Shown here piece after piece: positions 1-8,074 of a DNA stretch of 64,000 nucleotides. Origin of the DNA: Kribbella flavida DSM 17836 (GTDB lineage Bacteria; Actinomycetota; Actinomycetes; Propionibacteriales; Kribbellaceae); the NCBI RefSeq assembly GCF_000024345.1, contig NC_013729.1, forward strand, positions 5,890,001-5,954,000, given 5' to 3'. Both the position numbers and the translations under genes were made by a program. Position 1 is the stretch's first letter; every line of letters starts with the position of its first letter. The notes below the pieces were generated by a model. It had not been told where the DNA came from and ran no database searches. It saw nothing but the letters and a program-made list of their open reading frames with translations.

Positions 1-675
1 GCCTCGGCCCGGGAGACGCTCAGCCGGGAGCAGATCGTCAAGACCACCATGGAACTGCTGGACACCGAGGGCCTGGCCGGCCTCAGCATGCGAAAGCTGG
101 CCGCCCGGCTCGACTCCGGTGCCACCAGCCTCTACTGGCACGTGCAGACCAAGGACGACCTGATCGACCTGGTCGTCGACGAGGCGTACGGCGAGGTCGA
201 CGTACCGGACGCAGAGCTGGCCGGCTGGCGCGCCGGGGCACTGCTGTTCGCCCACAGCCTGCGCGCTGTCGTGCTGCGGCACGGCTGGCTCCCCGAGGTG
301 ATCTACCTGCGCCCCAGCGTCGGACCGAACGCCATCAGCATGGGCGGCCGCGGGCTGAAGCTGTTCGCCGCCGCCGGCTTCACCGGCCGGGACATCGACT
401 ACGCGATGAGCGCGGTCTTGTCGTTCGTGCTGGGCACCGCGAACTCCCAGGCTGCCTGGGAGGCGTCGGTCCGGCGCTCCGGCCGCTCGCTCGAGCAGAT
501 GAACAGCGAGATCCTCGCCGGGGTGGACCAGATCACCGCGGCGGAGCCGATGATGCACGAGTCGATCCAGCGGCGGCGGGTGGTCAGCATGGATCAGCTG
601 CAGAACGAGTCGTTCGCCTTCGGGCTCGACAGCCTGCTGGACGGGCTGGAGAAGCGGCTCAGCCCTGATCGCTGA
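1..675 (+). CDS. TetR/AcrR-family regulator, 5' end outside window
   Basis: The reading frame is open from the first base, so the start lies upstream of the window. An ATG at 49 falls inside the HTH domain and is not the real start. The N-terminal part shows a TetR helix-turn-helix (LSREQIV through SMRKLAARL and the SLYWHVQTKDDL recognition segment). It is followed by a C-terminal ligand/dimerisation domain resembling that of tetracycline-repressor-type regulators. It probably represses a drug efflux or degradation gene located upstream, not visible here. Its last 17 bp overlap tail-to-tail with the convergent rRNA methyltransferase gene. Confidence 0.85.
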   Translation, partial: ASARETLSREQIVKTTMELLDTEGLAGLSMRKLAARLDSGATSLYWHVQTKDDLIDLVVDEAYGEVDVPDAELAGWRAGALLFAHSLRAVVLRHGWLPEVIYLRPSVGPNAISMGGRGLKLFAAAGFTGRDIDYAMSAVLSFVLGTANSQAAWEASVRRSGRSLEQMNSEILAGVDQITAAEPMMHESIQRRRVVSMDQLQNESFAFGLDSLLDGLEKRLSPDR

Positions 676-1498
676 CGGGCGGCTCGACGACGCGCTGGGC
701 CCGGGCCGAGGCGTACAGGCACACGGCCGCGGCCGTCGCCAGGTTGAGGCTTTCCGCGCGGCCGTAGATCGGCACCTTCACGGACCGGTCCACGATGGCG
801 TCGAAGCCGTCCGGCAGCCCGTGCGCCTCGTTGCCGAACAGCCACACGGTCGGCTTGGCCAGGGTGCCGTCGTCGATGCACTCGTCCAGGTCGACACTGC
901 CGTAGCCGTCGGCGGCGAGCACCTGAACGCCCTGGTCCCGCCAGGACTTCGCGGCCGCGGGAATGTCCACCTCGACCGCGATCGGGAGGTGGAACAGGCT
1001 GCCGACGCTGGCCCGGACGGCCTTCGGGTTGTGCGGGTCCACCGACTCGCCGGACAGCACGACGGCGTCGGCGCCGGCCGCGTCCGCGGTCCGGATCAGG
1101 GTGCCGGCATTGCCGGGATCGCGCACCTGCACGCCGACGGCCACCAGCGACGCGGTACGCCGTACCGCCTCGTCCAGGGGGACGTCGACCAGTGAGCAGA
1201 CCGCGACGACGCCCTGCGAGGTGACGGTCTCGCTCAGCGCCTCGACGCCGGCCCGGTCCACCTCGTACCACGGCACGCCGGCCGCGGCGGCCAGGTCGCG
1301 CAGGTCACGGTGCCGGGTGGCGACGTCGGGTTCGGCGAACACCTCGATCACGCTGTCGCGGTGCTCGAGCGCCTCCCGGACGGCCTGCGGGCCCTCGACC
1401 AGGAACCGGCCGGTCTTGCGCCGGAACGCACGAGTGGCGAGCCTGCGGGCCTGTTTGATCCGCACAGACTGCGCGGTCAACAGACCCGGGCTCGCCAC
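659..1498 (-). CDS. TrmH/SpoU-family RNA 2'-O-methyltransferase
   Basis: A 279-residue SpoU-type (SPOUT, knotted) methyltransferase that transfers a methyl group from SAM to a ribose 2'-OH of rRNA or tRNA. Family motifs are in order: motif 1 (RDPGNAGTLIRTADAAGAD), motif 2 (LFGNEAHGLP) and motif 3 (SLNLATAAAVCLY). The N-terminal substrate-binding domain includes FLVEGPQAVREAL. The GTG at 1498 is chosen because it lies 23 bp after the rplT stop. A longer open frame reaches into rplT but only as an out-of-frame shadow. It is the last gene of infC-rpmI-rplT, the usual actinobacterial position (tsnR-like). Known relatives modify 23S rRNA, but the target base cannot be read from sequence. Confidence 0.9.
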   Translation of the reverse strand: MASPGLLTAQSVRIKQARRLATRAFRRKTGRFLVEGPQAVREALEHRDSVIEVFAEPDVATRHRDLRDLAAAAGVPWYEVDRAGVEALSETVTSQGVVAVCSLVDVPLDEAVRRTASLVAVGVQVRDPGNAGTLIRTADAAGADAVVLSGESVDPHNPKAVRASVGSLFHLPIAVEVDIPAAAKSWRDQGVQVLAADGYGSVDLDECIDDGTLAKPTVWLFGNEAHGLPDGFDAIVDRSVKVPIYGRAESLNLATAAAVCLYASARAQRVVEPPVSDQG

Positions 1499-1521
1499 TG
1501 GACGTGCTACGAAGTCGCCGG

Positions 1522-1911
1522 TCAGGCGGCAGCGTCGCTCTTGGCGTTCACGTCGGCCGGCAGGGCGGCCTTGGCCACCGCGACCAGCGCGGAGAACGCC
1601 GCGGCGTCGTTCACGGCCAGGTCGGCCAGGATCTTGCGGTCGACCTCGACCTCGGCCAGCCGCAGGCCCTGGATGAACCGGTTGTAGGTCAGGCCCTCCG
1701 CGCGGGTCGCAGCGTTGATGCGCTGGATCCACAGCTTGCGGAAGTCGCCCTTGCGCGCCTTGCGGTCACGGTAGGCGTAGACCAGCGAGTGGGTGACCTG
1801 CTCCTTGGCCTTGCGGTACAGCCGCGAGCGCTGGCCCCGGTAGCCGCTGGCCTGCTCGAGTACGACCCGGCGCTTCTTGTGGGCGTTGACTGCCCGCTTC
1901 ACGCGTGCCAT
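1522..1911 (-). CDS. rplT: 50S ribosomal protein L20
   Basis: A 129-residue, strongly basic protein beginning MARVKRAVNAHKKRR with the conserved L20 segments YRGQRSRLYRKAKEQV and RKGDFRKLWIQRINAA. L20 binds 23S rRNA early in 50S assembly and in many bacteria represses its own operon. The family is about 117-120 residues; the extra length is an Ala/Lys/Asp tail. It is the third gene of infC-rpmI-rplT, 78 bp after rpmI. Confidence 0.98.
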   Translation of the reverse strand: MARVKRAVNAHKKRRVVLEQASGYRGQRSRLYRKAKEQVTHSLVYAYRDRKARKGDFRKLWIQRINAATRAEGLTYNRFIQGLRLAEVEVDRKILADLAVNDAAAFSALVAVAKAALPADVNAKSDAAA

Positions 1912-1989
1912 GAGGTGTTACTCCTTGTATTTGCGCGCCGGAGCCGGACTGGGCCCACTCGGCGGGGATGTTCGGGGGGTGGAGGAGGC

Positions 1990-2184
1990 TCAGATGCCGA
2001 GGAGCTTCTTGGCCTTCTTGACGTACGACGGTGCGACCTCGACGGTGCCGGACAGGCGACGCTTGCGCTTGGACGACTTCGCCTCCGCGAGGTGGCGGAT
2101 ACCGGTCTGCTCGCGGCGGATCTTGCCCGAGCCCGTGATCCGGACGCGCTTCTTCATCCCCGAGTGGGTCTTCATCTTCGGCAT
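1990..2184 (-). CDS. rpmI: 50S ribosomal protein L35
   Basis: A 64-residue basic protein beginning MPKMKTHSGMKKR and ending in the SYVKKAKKLLGI type tail of L35. The length is exactly that of the family. A longer frame upstream exists but is the shadow of infC coding sequence. It is a structural component of the large ribosomal subunit and sits between infC and rplT in the standard order. Confidence 0.98.
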   Translation of the reverse strand: MPKMKTHSGMKKRVRITGSGKIRREQTGIRHLAEAKSSKRKRRLSGTVEVAPSYVKKAKKLLGI

Positions 2185-2257
2185 GGCTGTGTTCTCTCGT
2201 TTCTTTCGTCGACTCGATCGGGAGCCCGGCTCCGGCCTTGACGGCCGGAGCGACGGA

Positions 2258-2941
2258 TCACTCCGGGTCGAGGTTGTCGGCCGGACCCTTCGGCTTCTTG
2301 GTGGCCCCGGCGGCCCTCTCGGCCTCGAACTGCTTGAGCTGCTCGGCCCGCTCGAGGCGCTCGGCCTCTTGCTCGGCTTCGTGCTCGGCAAGCTTCTTGG
2401 CCTTCTCGGCTTCCACGTCCACGCGCGCTTCGGACTTCTTCTTGTGCGGCCCGAGCACCATGATCATGTTGCGGCCGTCCTGACGCGGCGAGGACTCGAC
2501 GAAGCCGAGCTCGCTGACGTCCTCGGCCAGCCGCTGCAGCAGCCGGAACCCCAGCTCGGGGCGGGACTGCTCGCGACCACGGAACATGATCGTGATCTTC
2601 ACCTTGTCACCGGCACGGAGGAAGCGGACGACGTGACCCTTCTTGGTCTCGTAGTCGTGCGGGTCGATCTTCGGCCGCAGCTTCATCTCTTTGATGACGG
2701 TGTTGGTCTGGTTCCGGCGAGACTCGCGCGCCTTCTGCGCGGTCTCGTACTTGTACTTGCCGAAATCCATCAGCTTGCAGACCGGCGGGCGTGCCGTGGC
2801 CGCAACCTCGACCAGGTCGAGATCGGCTTCCTGTGCCAACCGCAGTGCGTCCTCGATCCGGACGATGCCTACCTGCTCACCGTTCGGTCCGACCAGACGC
2901 ACCTCGGGAACGCGGATGCGCTCGTTGACGCGCAGTTCAAT
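2258..2941 (-). CDS. infC: translation initiation factor IF-3, probable ATT start
   Basis: IF-3 binds the 30S subunit and checks start-codon and initiator-tRNA pairing. The N domain begins RVNERIRVPEVRLVG, followed by the linker helix (KYKYETAQKARESRRNQ) and the C domain (KLRPKIDPHDYETK, GREQSRPELG). The acidic/Lys tail of about 50 residues is typical of actinobacteria. Start choice: the frame opens at a GTG (2980) without a good Shine-Dalgarno, whereas AGGAGGA at 2951-2957 lies 9 nt before ATT (2941) and 3 nt before ATC (2947). infC is the classic gene with a non-canonical, self-discriminating start, and a start here matches the N-terminus of mycobacterial IF-3. GTG 2980 (240 aa) remains possible. 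Confidence 0.95.
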   Translation of the reverse strand: MELRVNERIRVPEVRLVGPNGEQVGIVRIEDALRLAQEADLDLVEVAATARPPVCKLMDFGKYKYETAQKARESRRNQTNTVIKEMKLRPKIDPHDYETKKGHVVRFLRAGDKVKITIMFRGREQSRPELGFRLLQRLAEDVSELGFVESSPRQDGRNMIMVLGPHKKKSEARVDVEAEKAKKLAEHEAEQEAERLERAEQLKQFEAERAAGATKKPKGPADNLDPE

Positions 2942-3015
2942 GGTGATGGGTCCTCCTGGGTTGTTCGTTACTGGTGCCACCTCGCGGCCGCCGGGGCCTT
3001 CTCGCCGGAAACGGC

Positions 3016-3046
3016 AAAAGGCCCTCGTGCGTCCGCACGAAGGCCC
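3016..3046 (-). terminator. infC leader attenuator hairpin
   Basis: Read on the minus strand this is a GC-rich stem (GGCCTTCGTGCG pairing with CGCACGAGGGCC, one bulge) around a 4-nt loop, followed directly by TTTT. That is an intrinsic-terminator shape. It lies about 75 nt upstream of the infC start and inside the transcribed leader rather than after a gene. An attenuator controlling infC-rpmI-rplT is the simplest reading. The 336 bp between infC and the divergent DUF1844 gene hold this hairpin, a possible 11-codon ORF (3131-3166, minus), and nothing else recognised. Confidence 0.65.
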
Positions 3047-3277
3047 AATTCCCAGATCGACGGAACACCAACCCGCGAACGGGAACGGTACGCCGTACGA
3101 TCGCCGTGGTGGTCCGGCGGTGAAACCGGGCTACCTCGACGTGACCGGGACCCGCCGACTGTTCATCGACTGGGTGGGAGGTGGCCCTCCGCTTGGACCT
3201 GAACCGCTGGTGTCCCTCGAGTATTCCGCTCAGGGGTCACCGTCGGACCTGGTCGGTCGCCATGCAAGAGTAGCAGC

Positions 3278-3706
3278 ATGAGCGACCCAGTCTCCACTCC
3301 GACCGATTCCGCCTCCGCACCGCCCGCCGACACCGCCGGAGAGCAGGCCCGGGTGGACCCGATGTCGACGGTTTCCCGGGACATCGCCGAGGTCCCGAGC
3401 GTGGAGATCATCTCGACCGCCGCCCTGCACCTGATGAGCGCGGCGGCCGTCAACCTCGGCCTCGCCGAGGACCTGCCCGAGCACCAGGACCTGGACGAGG
3501 CCCGCTCGCTCATCGACGCCTTGGCCGGCCTGCTGGACGCCTCCGCCGCCAGCCTCGGCCACCACCACGCCGCTCCGCTGCGCGACGGTCTGCGCTCGCT
3601 GCAGCTCGCCTTCAAGGAAGCCTCCACGATCCCGGACGAGCCGGGCCAGGGCCCGGGCGAGAAGTACACCGGCGAGGTCCACCCCAGCGCCCCCCGCCGC
3701 GGCTGA
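3278..3706 (+). CDS. DUF1844-domain protein
   Basis: A 142-residue protein with a disordered Ser/Pro/Ala-rich N-terminus (about 45 residues). The DUF1844 helical region follows (SVEIISTAALHLMSAAAVNLG, then LDEARSLIDALAGLLD). The family is small, function unknown, and typically encoded beside infC in actinobacteria, as here, divergently. No signal peptide or true membrane segment is seen. The ATG at 3278 is about 330 bp from the infC start; both promoters must lie in between. Confidence 0.85.
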   Translation: MSDPVSTPTDSASAPPADTAGEQARVDPMSTVSRDIAEVPSVEIISTAALHLMSAAAVNLGLAEDLPEHQDLDEARSLIDALAGLLDASAASLGHHHAAPLRDGLRSLQLAFKEASTIPDEPGQGPGEKYTGEVHPSAPRRG

Positions 3707-3738
3707 CCCCTGTCCGCGCCGGCGCACACTGGCCGAGG

Positions 3739-4932
3739 TCAGCGCAGGGCCGGCGTACGGCGGGCAGCCAGGACGGCGCAGCCGGCCAGCAGCAGCAATC
3801 CGCCCGCGCCGAGCAGCACACCGCGCAGCGGCAGCGTGTCGATGACGACCGCGCCACCGAGCGCGCCGAGACCGATGGCCAGGTTGAAGGTCGCGACCCA
3901 CAAGGCCGTCGCGGCCTCGACCGACCGCGGAGCCACCCTCATCATCCAGCTCTGCAGACTGACGGACACGCCGCCGTACGCCAGACCCCAGGCGACCAGC
4001 AGACCGATCCCGGTGGCCGGACGGCCGCCCGCCACCGGGAAGACGAGCAGTACCACCGCGAGCGCCGCAACGATGCCGGCCACCGTCCGGTACAGGCTGC
4101 GCGGCAGCAGGGCGCCGGCGACGAAGTTGCCGATGATGCCGGCGGCGCCGAACCCGAACAGCAACGCACCGATGAACCGCTCGTCGACACCGCTGATGTC
4201 CTGCAGAACCGGGCTCATGAACGTATAGGCGCAGAAGTGCCCGGTGACGACGAGGAGGGTCGCGACGATACCGATTCGCACACCGCGGTTCGCCAGCTGT
4301 CCGGCGAGCTCGCGCAGGCGGACCGGCTGTGCCGCGCTGAGCGGCGGCAGTACCGCCAGCAGGACCACGAAGGTCACCAGGGCGAGCGCGCCCAGCGCCG
4401 CGAACGCGACCCGCCAACCGGCCCAGGTGCCGAGCAGGGCCCCGATCGGTACGCCGAGAACGTTCGCCGCGCCGACTCCCCCGAAGACCACGGCCGTCGC
4501 CCGCGCGACGTGCGCCGGTGGGACCAGCCGGACGGCCAGGCCACCCGCGACCGCCCAGAAGCCGCCGACCGCGACCCCGACCAGGAAGCGCGAGCCGATC
4601 AGCACCGGGTAGTTCGGCGCGAGGGCCGAGACCACGTTCGCGGCCGTCATCAGGGCCATCAACCCGGCCAGCAGCAGCCTGCGATCCAGCGTGCCGATCA
4701 GCAACGGAACCACGGGAGCGGCGATCGCGGCGACGAGGCTCGGCACGGTCACCAGCAGTCCGGCCGTTCCCTCCGAGACCGACAGCGAGTCGCCGACCCC
4801 AGTGAGCAGACCGATCGGCAGCTGTTCGGCCGTGACCAGCAGAAAGGTGCCTGCGGTCACCGCCCACACCGGTAGCCAGTTGACCCGGGCCTCGACGTGC
4901 CCTCGGACTGTCGTCATCTCTGTCTCCGTCAA
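3739..4932 (-). CDS. MFS transporter (DHA1/AraJ-like efflux pump)
   Basis: A 397-residue, 12-helix major facilitator with a short hydrophilic N-terminus. The motif-A-like loop between TM2 and TM3 (IGTLDRRLLLAG) and a motif-C-like GVPIGALLGTWAGWR segment point to proton-driven drug or metabolite antiport. It resembles AraJ/NepI-type pumps; the substrate is unknown. It is divergent from a TetR gene 79 bp away, and a perfect 10-bp inverted repeat lies in the gap, so it is probably the target of that repressor. A second in-frame ATG (4914) could also be the start. Confidence 0.85.
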   Translation of the reverse strand: MTETEMTTVRGHVEARVNWLPVWAVTAGTFLLVTAEQLPIGLLTGVGDSLSVSEGTAGLLVTVPSLVAAIAAPVVPLLIGTLDRRLLLAGLMALMTAANVVSALAPNYPVLIGSRFLVGVAVGGFWAVAGGLAVRLVPPAHVARATAVVFGGVGAANVLGVPIGALLGTWAGWRVAFAALGALALVTFVVLLAVLPPLSAAQPVRLRELAGQLANRGVRIGIVATLLVVTGHFCAYTFMSPVLQDISGVDERFIGALLFGFGAAGIIGNFVAGALLPRSLYRTVAGIVAALAVVLLVFPVAGGRPATGIGLLVAWGLAYGGVSVSLQSWMMRVAPRSVEAATALWVATFNLAIGLGALGGAVVIDTLPLRGVLLGAGGLLLLAGCAVLAARRTPALR

Positions 4933-4937
4933 GTTTG

Positions 4938-4989
4938 GGAGCGATCGTTACCGAACAGCTCGCCACCCTAGTACGGGATCGATCGCTCC
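4938..4989. promoter_or_regulatory. inverted-repeat operator between MFS and tetR
   Basis: Arms GGAGCGATCG (4938-4947) and CGATCGCTCC (4980-4989) are perfect reverse complements 32 bp apart. Each arm itself contains the palindrome CGATCG. They flank the 79-bp divergent promoter region, the expected place for a TetR dimer site or pair of sites. Binding is inferred. Confidence 0.5.
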
Positions 4990-5011
4990 ACAACACTGGT
5001 ACGGTGATGCC

Positions 5012-5596
5012 GTGGCACGACCCCGGCAGTTCGACGAAGACGACGTGGTGGAGCGGGCGACCAGGCTGTTCTGGCGGCGCGGCTACCACGCGACCTCGGT
5101 GCGCGATCTCGGCAGCGAGCTCGAACTGCGGCCGAGCAGCCTGTACCGGACGTTCACCGACAAGCACGCCCTGTTCCTGCGCGCGCTGGACCACTACCGG
5201 CAGACGGAGTCCGCCGAGGCGGAGCGACGGCTGGCGGCCGCCGGCCCGACGCCCGAGGTCCTGCGGGACTGGATGGTCTGGATGGTGCGGGAGAAGAACG
5301 CGCGCGGCTGCTTCGTGGTCAACACCGCCACCGAGCTCGGCACGGCGCACGCGGACGTTCGGCAGCGGACGGATGCCGCCTTTGCCGTGACCCGGGAAGC
5401 GTTGACCACGCTGCTGCGGCGTGGGGTCGCGACCGGAGAGTTCCCCGCCGGCCTCGACGTGCCGGCCACCGCCGGACTGTTGTTCACCACCCTGCTCGGG
5501 CTCGAGGTGCGGGAACGGGCCGGGCACGAGCTCGACGAGCTCATCGCGACGATCGACGCTGTCCTGGCCCAGCTGGGTCTGCGACCCCAAGCCTGA
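5012..5596 (+). CDS. TetR-family regulator
   Basis: A 194-residue regulator. The N-terminal HTH runs RQFDEDDVVERATRLFWRRG through SLYRTFTDKHALF (residues about 4-50), with a helical ligand domain after it. The start is GTG 5012: an ATG at 5007 is out of frame, and the longer frame upstream runs into the antisense of the MFS gene. It most likely represses the divergent MFS pump and itself through the inverted repeat in between. The C-terminal domain resembles regulators of the YxaF/AcrR type. The inducer is unknown. Confidence 0.9.
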   Translation: MARPRQFDEDDVVERATRLFWRRGYHATSVRDLGSELELRPSSLYRTFTDKHALFLRALDHYRQTESAEAERRLAAAGPTPEVLRDWMVWMVREKNARGCFVVNTATELGTAHADVRQRTDAAFAVTREALTTLLRRGVATGEFPAGLDVPATAGLLFTTLLGLEVRERAGHELDELIATIDAVLAQLGLRPQA

Positions 5597-5630
5597 GCGG
5601 CCCAGCCGGCGGGAGTGGCGGGGCCGCTCA
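5594..5630. terminator. bidirectional terminator hairpin
   Basis: TGAGCGGCCC (5594-5603, containing the tetR stop) pairs perfectly with GGGCCGCTCA (5621-5630) over a 17-nt loop. It sits between convergent tetR and the GH18 gene. There is no U-tract, as is common in high-GC actinobacteria. Confidence 0.5.
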
Positions 5631-5679
5631 GGAGTGTGTCAGCTGCCGGCCCGGGAGGGCTGGTCAGCTTCGGACCTGA

Positions 5680-7035
5680 TCAGGCGAAGACCTTCAGCTC
5701 GTAGATGCGAGCGGCCGGGTCGGCGCCTTGGGTGGGCGTGGTGATGTTCAGCCGGACGTAGCGGGCCGACACACCGGACAGGGCATGCGTGGTGACCGCG
5801 GCCGTGTTGGCGGTGACAGTGGCGCGGGTGGTCCAGGTGGATCCGTCGCCGGACGTCTGCACCGTGAAGGCGCGGGTGTTGTACGCCGCGGACTCACCTC
5901 CGGCCGCGGCGTGCGAGATCTCCACGCTGCCCAGGGTCTGGGCCGAACCGAGGTCCACCCGCAGCCACTTGGACGCGGCGAGCGTGCAGAACTTGTCTGC
6001 GGTGCCACCGGAGACGCTGCCGTTGACCGCCTTGGCCGGGCCTTCGGTGCTGGTGCACGCGGCCGACCCCGTGGCGGCCTTGTTCAGCGCGAGGTTGGCC
6101 GGGCCGCCGGCGCCGCCGGACATCGCCGAGGTCATCTCCCGGGCCCACTGCCACGGCGCCGCGGTGCCGCCCGGGTCGGAGTTGAAGTACTCCCAGCCGT
6201 CCACGCCACCGAAGGTCGGGTACTTCGCGACGAGCTGGGCCAGGGTGTTCTTCAGCGTCGGCAGCGGCACGTAGCCGCCGCAGTTCGCGGAGTTGGTGAC
6301 CACGCCGGTGACCACCTTGTGCGGCGGGAAGACGCCGCGGTTGATGATGTTGTCGTACCCGGTGGTGCTGGCCATCGAGCCCCAGCCGCAGTAGAACTGC
6401 GCGTTGTACCAGTCGATCTTCGCCCCGCGCTCCCGCTCCAGCGTCTCGTAGTTGAAGCCGCTGAGGTTGCCACCGCCGCTCAGCGCGGTCGCGACCGGCG
6501 CCAGCGTGATCACGAAGTCGGTGCCGAAGTCGGTGGTCAGCTGGTCGATCAGCCGGTTGATCCCGGCCTGCGACATGTTCTCCTCGACGTCCAGGTCCAG
6601 CCCGTCCAGCCCGTACGTCGTGACCAGGTTCTTCAGCTTCGGGTAATACGTCGCGAAGTCGGTGTCGAGCCGCTGGAACGTGCCCTGCGCGGCGCCGCCG
6701 ACGAACGCGGACACCCGGACGCCCCGGGCCTGCATCGCGGCCAGGTCGGCCCACATCTGGGTGTACCGCGGGTCCGACGGCGGGTGGTCGTTGACGTGGG
6801 TGCTGCCGTCGCTGTTGAGGTGGATCGCCCCCACCAGCACGTCGGTGACGCCGGTGTTGTTGTCCACCAGCGGCTTCGGCGACACGTACACGTTGTTCAG
6901 GTACTGCGTCTGGTAGTAGACGACAACCCGCTTGGTGTCGGCCGCCGTCCGGGTCTGCGCCGCCTCGGCGGGCGCCGTCACGACGCCCGCACCGAGCACC
7001 GCGGCCGCGGCCATGATCATTGCTCTGCGCAACAT
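5680..7035 (-). CDS. secreted GH18 glycosidase with C-terminal discoidin/CBM32 domain
   Basis: A 451-residue secreted enzyme. A signal peptide occupies residues 1-26 (LRR, hydrophobic core, cleavage after AEA). The GH18 barrel follows, with the catalytic DxxDxDxE motif DGLDLDVE (D144 to E151). The C-terminal 130 or so residues form an F5/8-type C (discoidin-like) beta-sandwich (SKWLRVDLGSAQTL, ARYVRLNI), probably carbohydrate-binding. GH18 enzymes cleave chitin or the chitobiose core of N-glycans by substrate-assisted catalysis. The single-domain barrel without obvious insertion resembles endo-beta-N-acetylglucosaminidases as much as chitinases. It has a strong AAGGAG ribosome site. It lies downstream of, and co-directional with, the sugar ABC importer, so it may feed that importer. 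Confidence 0.9.
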   Translation of the reverse strand: MLRRAMIMAAAAVLGAGVVTAPAEAAQTRTAADTKRVVVYYQTQYLNNVYVSPKPLVDNNTGVTDVLVGAIHLNSDGSTHVNDHPPSDPRYTQMWADLAAMQARGVRVSAFVGGAAQGTFQRLDTDFATYYPKLKNLVTTYGLDGLDLDVEENMSQAGINRLIDQLTTDFGTDFVITLAPVATALSGGGNLSGFNYETLERERGAKIDWYNAQFYCGWGSMASTTGYDNIINRGVFPPHKVVTGVVTNSANCGGYVPLPTLKNTLAQLVAKYPTFGGVDGWEYFNSDPGGTAAPWQWAREMTSAMSGGAGGPANLALNKAATGSAACTSTEGPAKAVNGSVSGGTADKFCTLAASKWLRVDLGSAQTLGSVEISHAAAGGESAAYNTRAFTVQTSGDGSTWTTRATVTANTAAVTTHALSGVSARYVRLNITTPTQGADPAARIYELKVFA

Positions 7036-7065
7036 TTTGTGCTCCTTCGAACCACACCTGTGTGT

Positions 7066-7117
7066 CCTGCGCCAGTTCTCCGTGCGCCGGAGACAGTGTG
7101 CGGAGAGCTGGCGCAGG
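7066..7117 (-). terminator. 17-bp stem-loop between permease and GH18 genes
   Basis: Arms at 7066-7082 and 7101-7117 pair over 17 bp with one G-T wobble, around an 18-nt loop. It lies in the 118-bp gap between the last permease gene and GH18. It could be a terminator, a processing/stability element that sets GH18 level against the importer, or both. No U-run follows. Confidence 0.5.
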
Positions 7118-7153
7118 GCACGGGGCGGATGGGATGGTCGAACAAGTGCTCTT

Positions 7154-8074
7154 CTAGCCTTTGACGGCGCCCTCCTCCACGCCTTTGAAGAAGAACCGCT
7201 GCAACGTCGCGAACACGATCACGATCGGGATGAACGCGATCATCGTGCCCGCGGCGATCAGCCGGGGGTTGTTGGTGAAGGTGCCGGACAGGTACTGCAG
7301 CCCGACGGTCAGGGTGTACTTGTCCGGGTCGGTGAGCACGATCAGCGGCCAGAGGAAGTCGTCCCAGGCTCCGATGAAGGCGAAGATCGCCACCACGCTG
7401 AGGGTGCCGCGCACACTCGGCAGGCCGATGTACACGAACCGCTGCCAGACGTTCGCGCCGTCCACGACCGCGGCCTGGTCGACCTCGACCGGCAGCGAGC
7501 GGAACGCGTTGTACATCAGCAGCACGTTCAGCGCACCGATCATGCCGGGCAGCGCGACCCCGAACAGCGTGTTCGCCAGGCCGAACTCCCGCACGGTCAC
7601 GTACTGGCTGATGATCGTCACCTCGCCGGGCAGCACGAGCGTGGCCAGGAACAGCCCGAGCACCAGCTTGCGGCCCTTGAACTGCAGCCGCGACAGCGCG
7701 AACCCGGCCAGCGCCGAGCCGATCAGGTTGCCCCCGACCACCAGCACGGCGACCATCAGCGAGTTCCGGGCGTAGTCCCAGACCGGGATGGTGTCGGCCA
7801 CCGCGCCGTAGTGGTCCAGCGTCGGCTGCGACGGCAGCAGCCGCGGGATCCGGGTGTAGATGTCCTCCCCGGACCCCTTCAGCGACGTGGACAGCTGCCA
7901 CAGGAACGGCCCGATGGTGATCAGCAGCACGAACACCAGCAGGACGTAGCGGACCACCTTCTCGGTCGTCGACATCGTGTTGAAGCCGAACGACGCCCGC
8001 CGGCGCCGACGCGGCGGCGTACCGGGCTCGTCCGGTACGGCGACGGGCCGGACGGGATCTGTTACAAGACTCAT
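7154..8074 (-). CDS. sugar ABC transporter permease, MalG type
   Basis: A 306-residue inner-membrane permease with six helices and a 40-residue Arg-rich cytoplasmic N-terminus. The EAA coupling loop is VEVDQAAVVDGANVWQRF followed by an IGLP segment. It pairs with the upstream MalF-type permease, overlapping it by 4 bp (ATGA), and with the lipoprotein binding protein. No ATPase gene is in the cluster. In actinobacteria such importers commonly use a shared MsiK-type ATPase encoded elsewhere. Confidence 0.93.
   Translation of the reverse strand: MSLVTDPVRPVAVPDEPGTPPRRRRRASFGFNTMSTTEKVVRYVLLVFVLLITIGPFLWQLSTSLKGSGEDIYTRIPRLLPSQPTLDHYGAVADTIPVWDYARNSLMVAVLVVGGNLIGSALAGFALSRLQFKGRKLVLGLFLATLVLPGEVTIISQYVTVREFGLANTLFGVALPGMIGALNVLLMYNAFRSLPVEVDQAAVVDGANVWQRFVYIGLPSVRGTLSVVAIFAFIGAWDDFLWPLIVLTDPDKYTLTVGLQYLSGTFTNNPRLIAAGTMIAFIPIVIVFATLQRFFFKGVEEGAVKG

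Noticed and set aside
2258..2980. GTG 2980 as the infC start
   Set aside because: In frame but lacks a ribosome site. The strong AGGAGGA is inside this extension and points to ATT/ATC. Kept only as an alternative.
4237..4875. Plus-strand open frame antisense to the MFS gene
   Set aside because: Arg/Asp/Gln-rich shadow translation; the MFS frame has 12 clear membrane segments.
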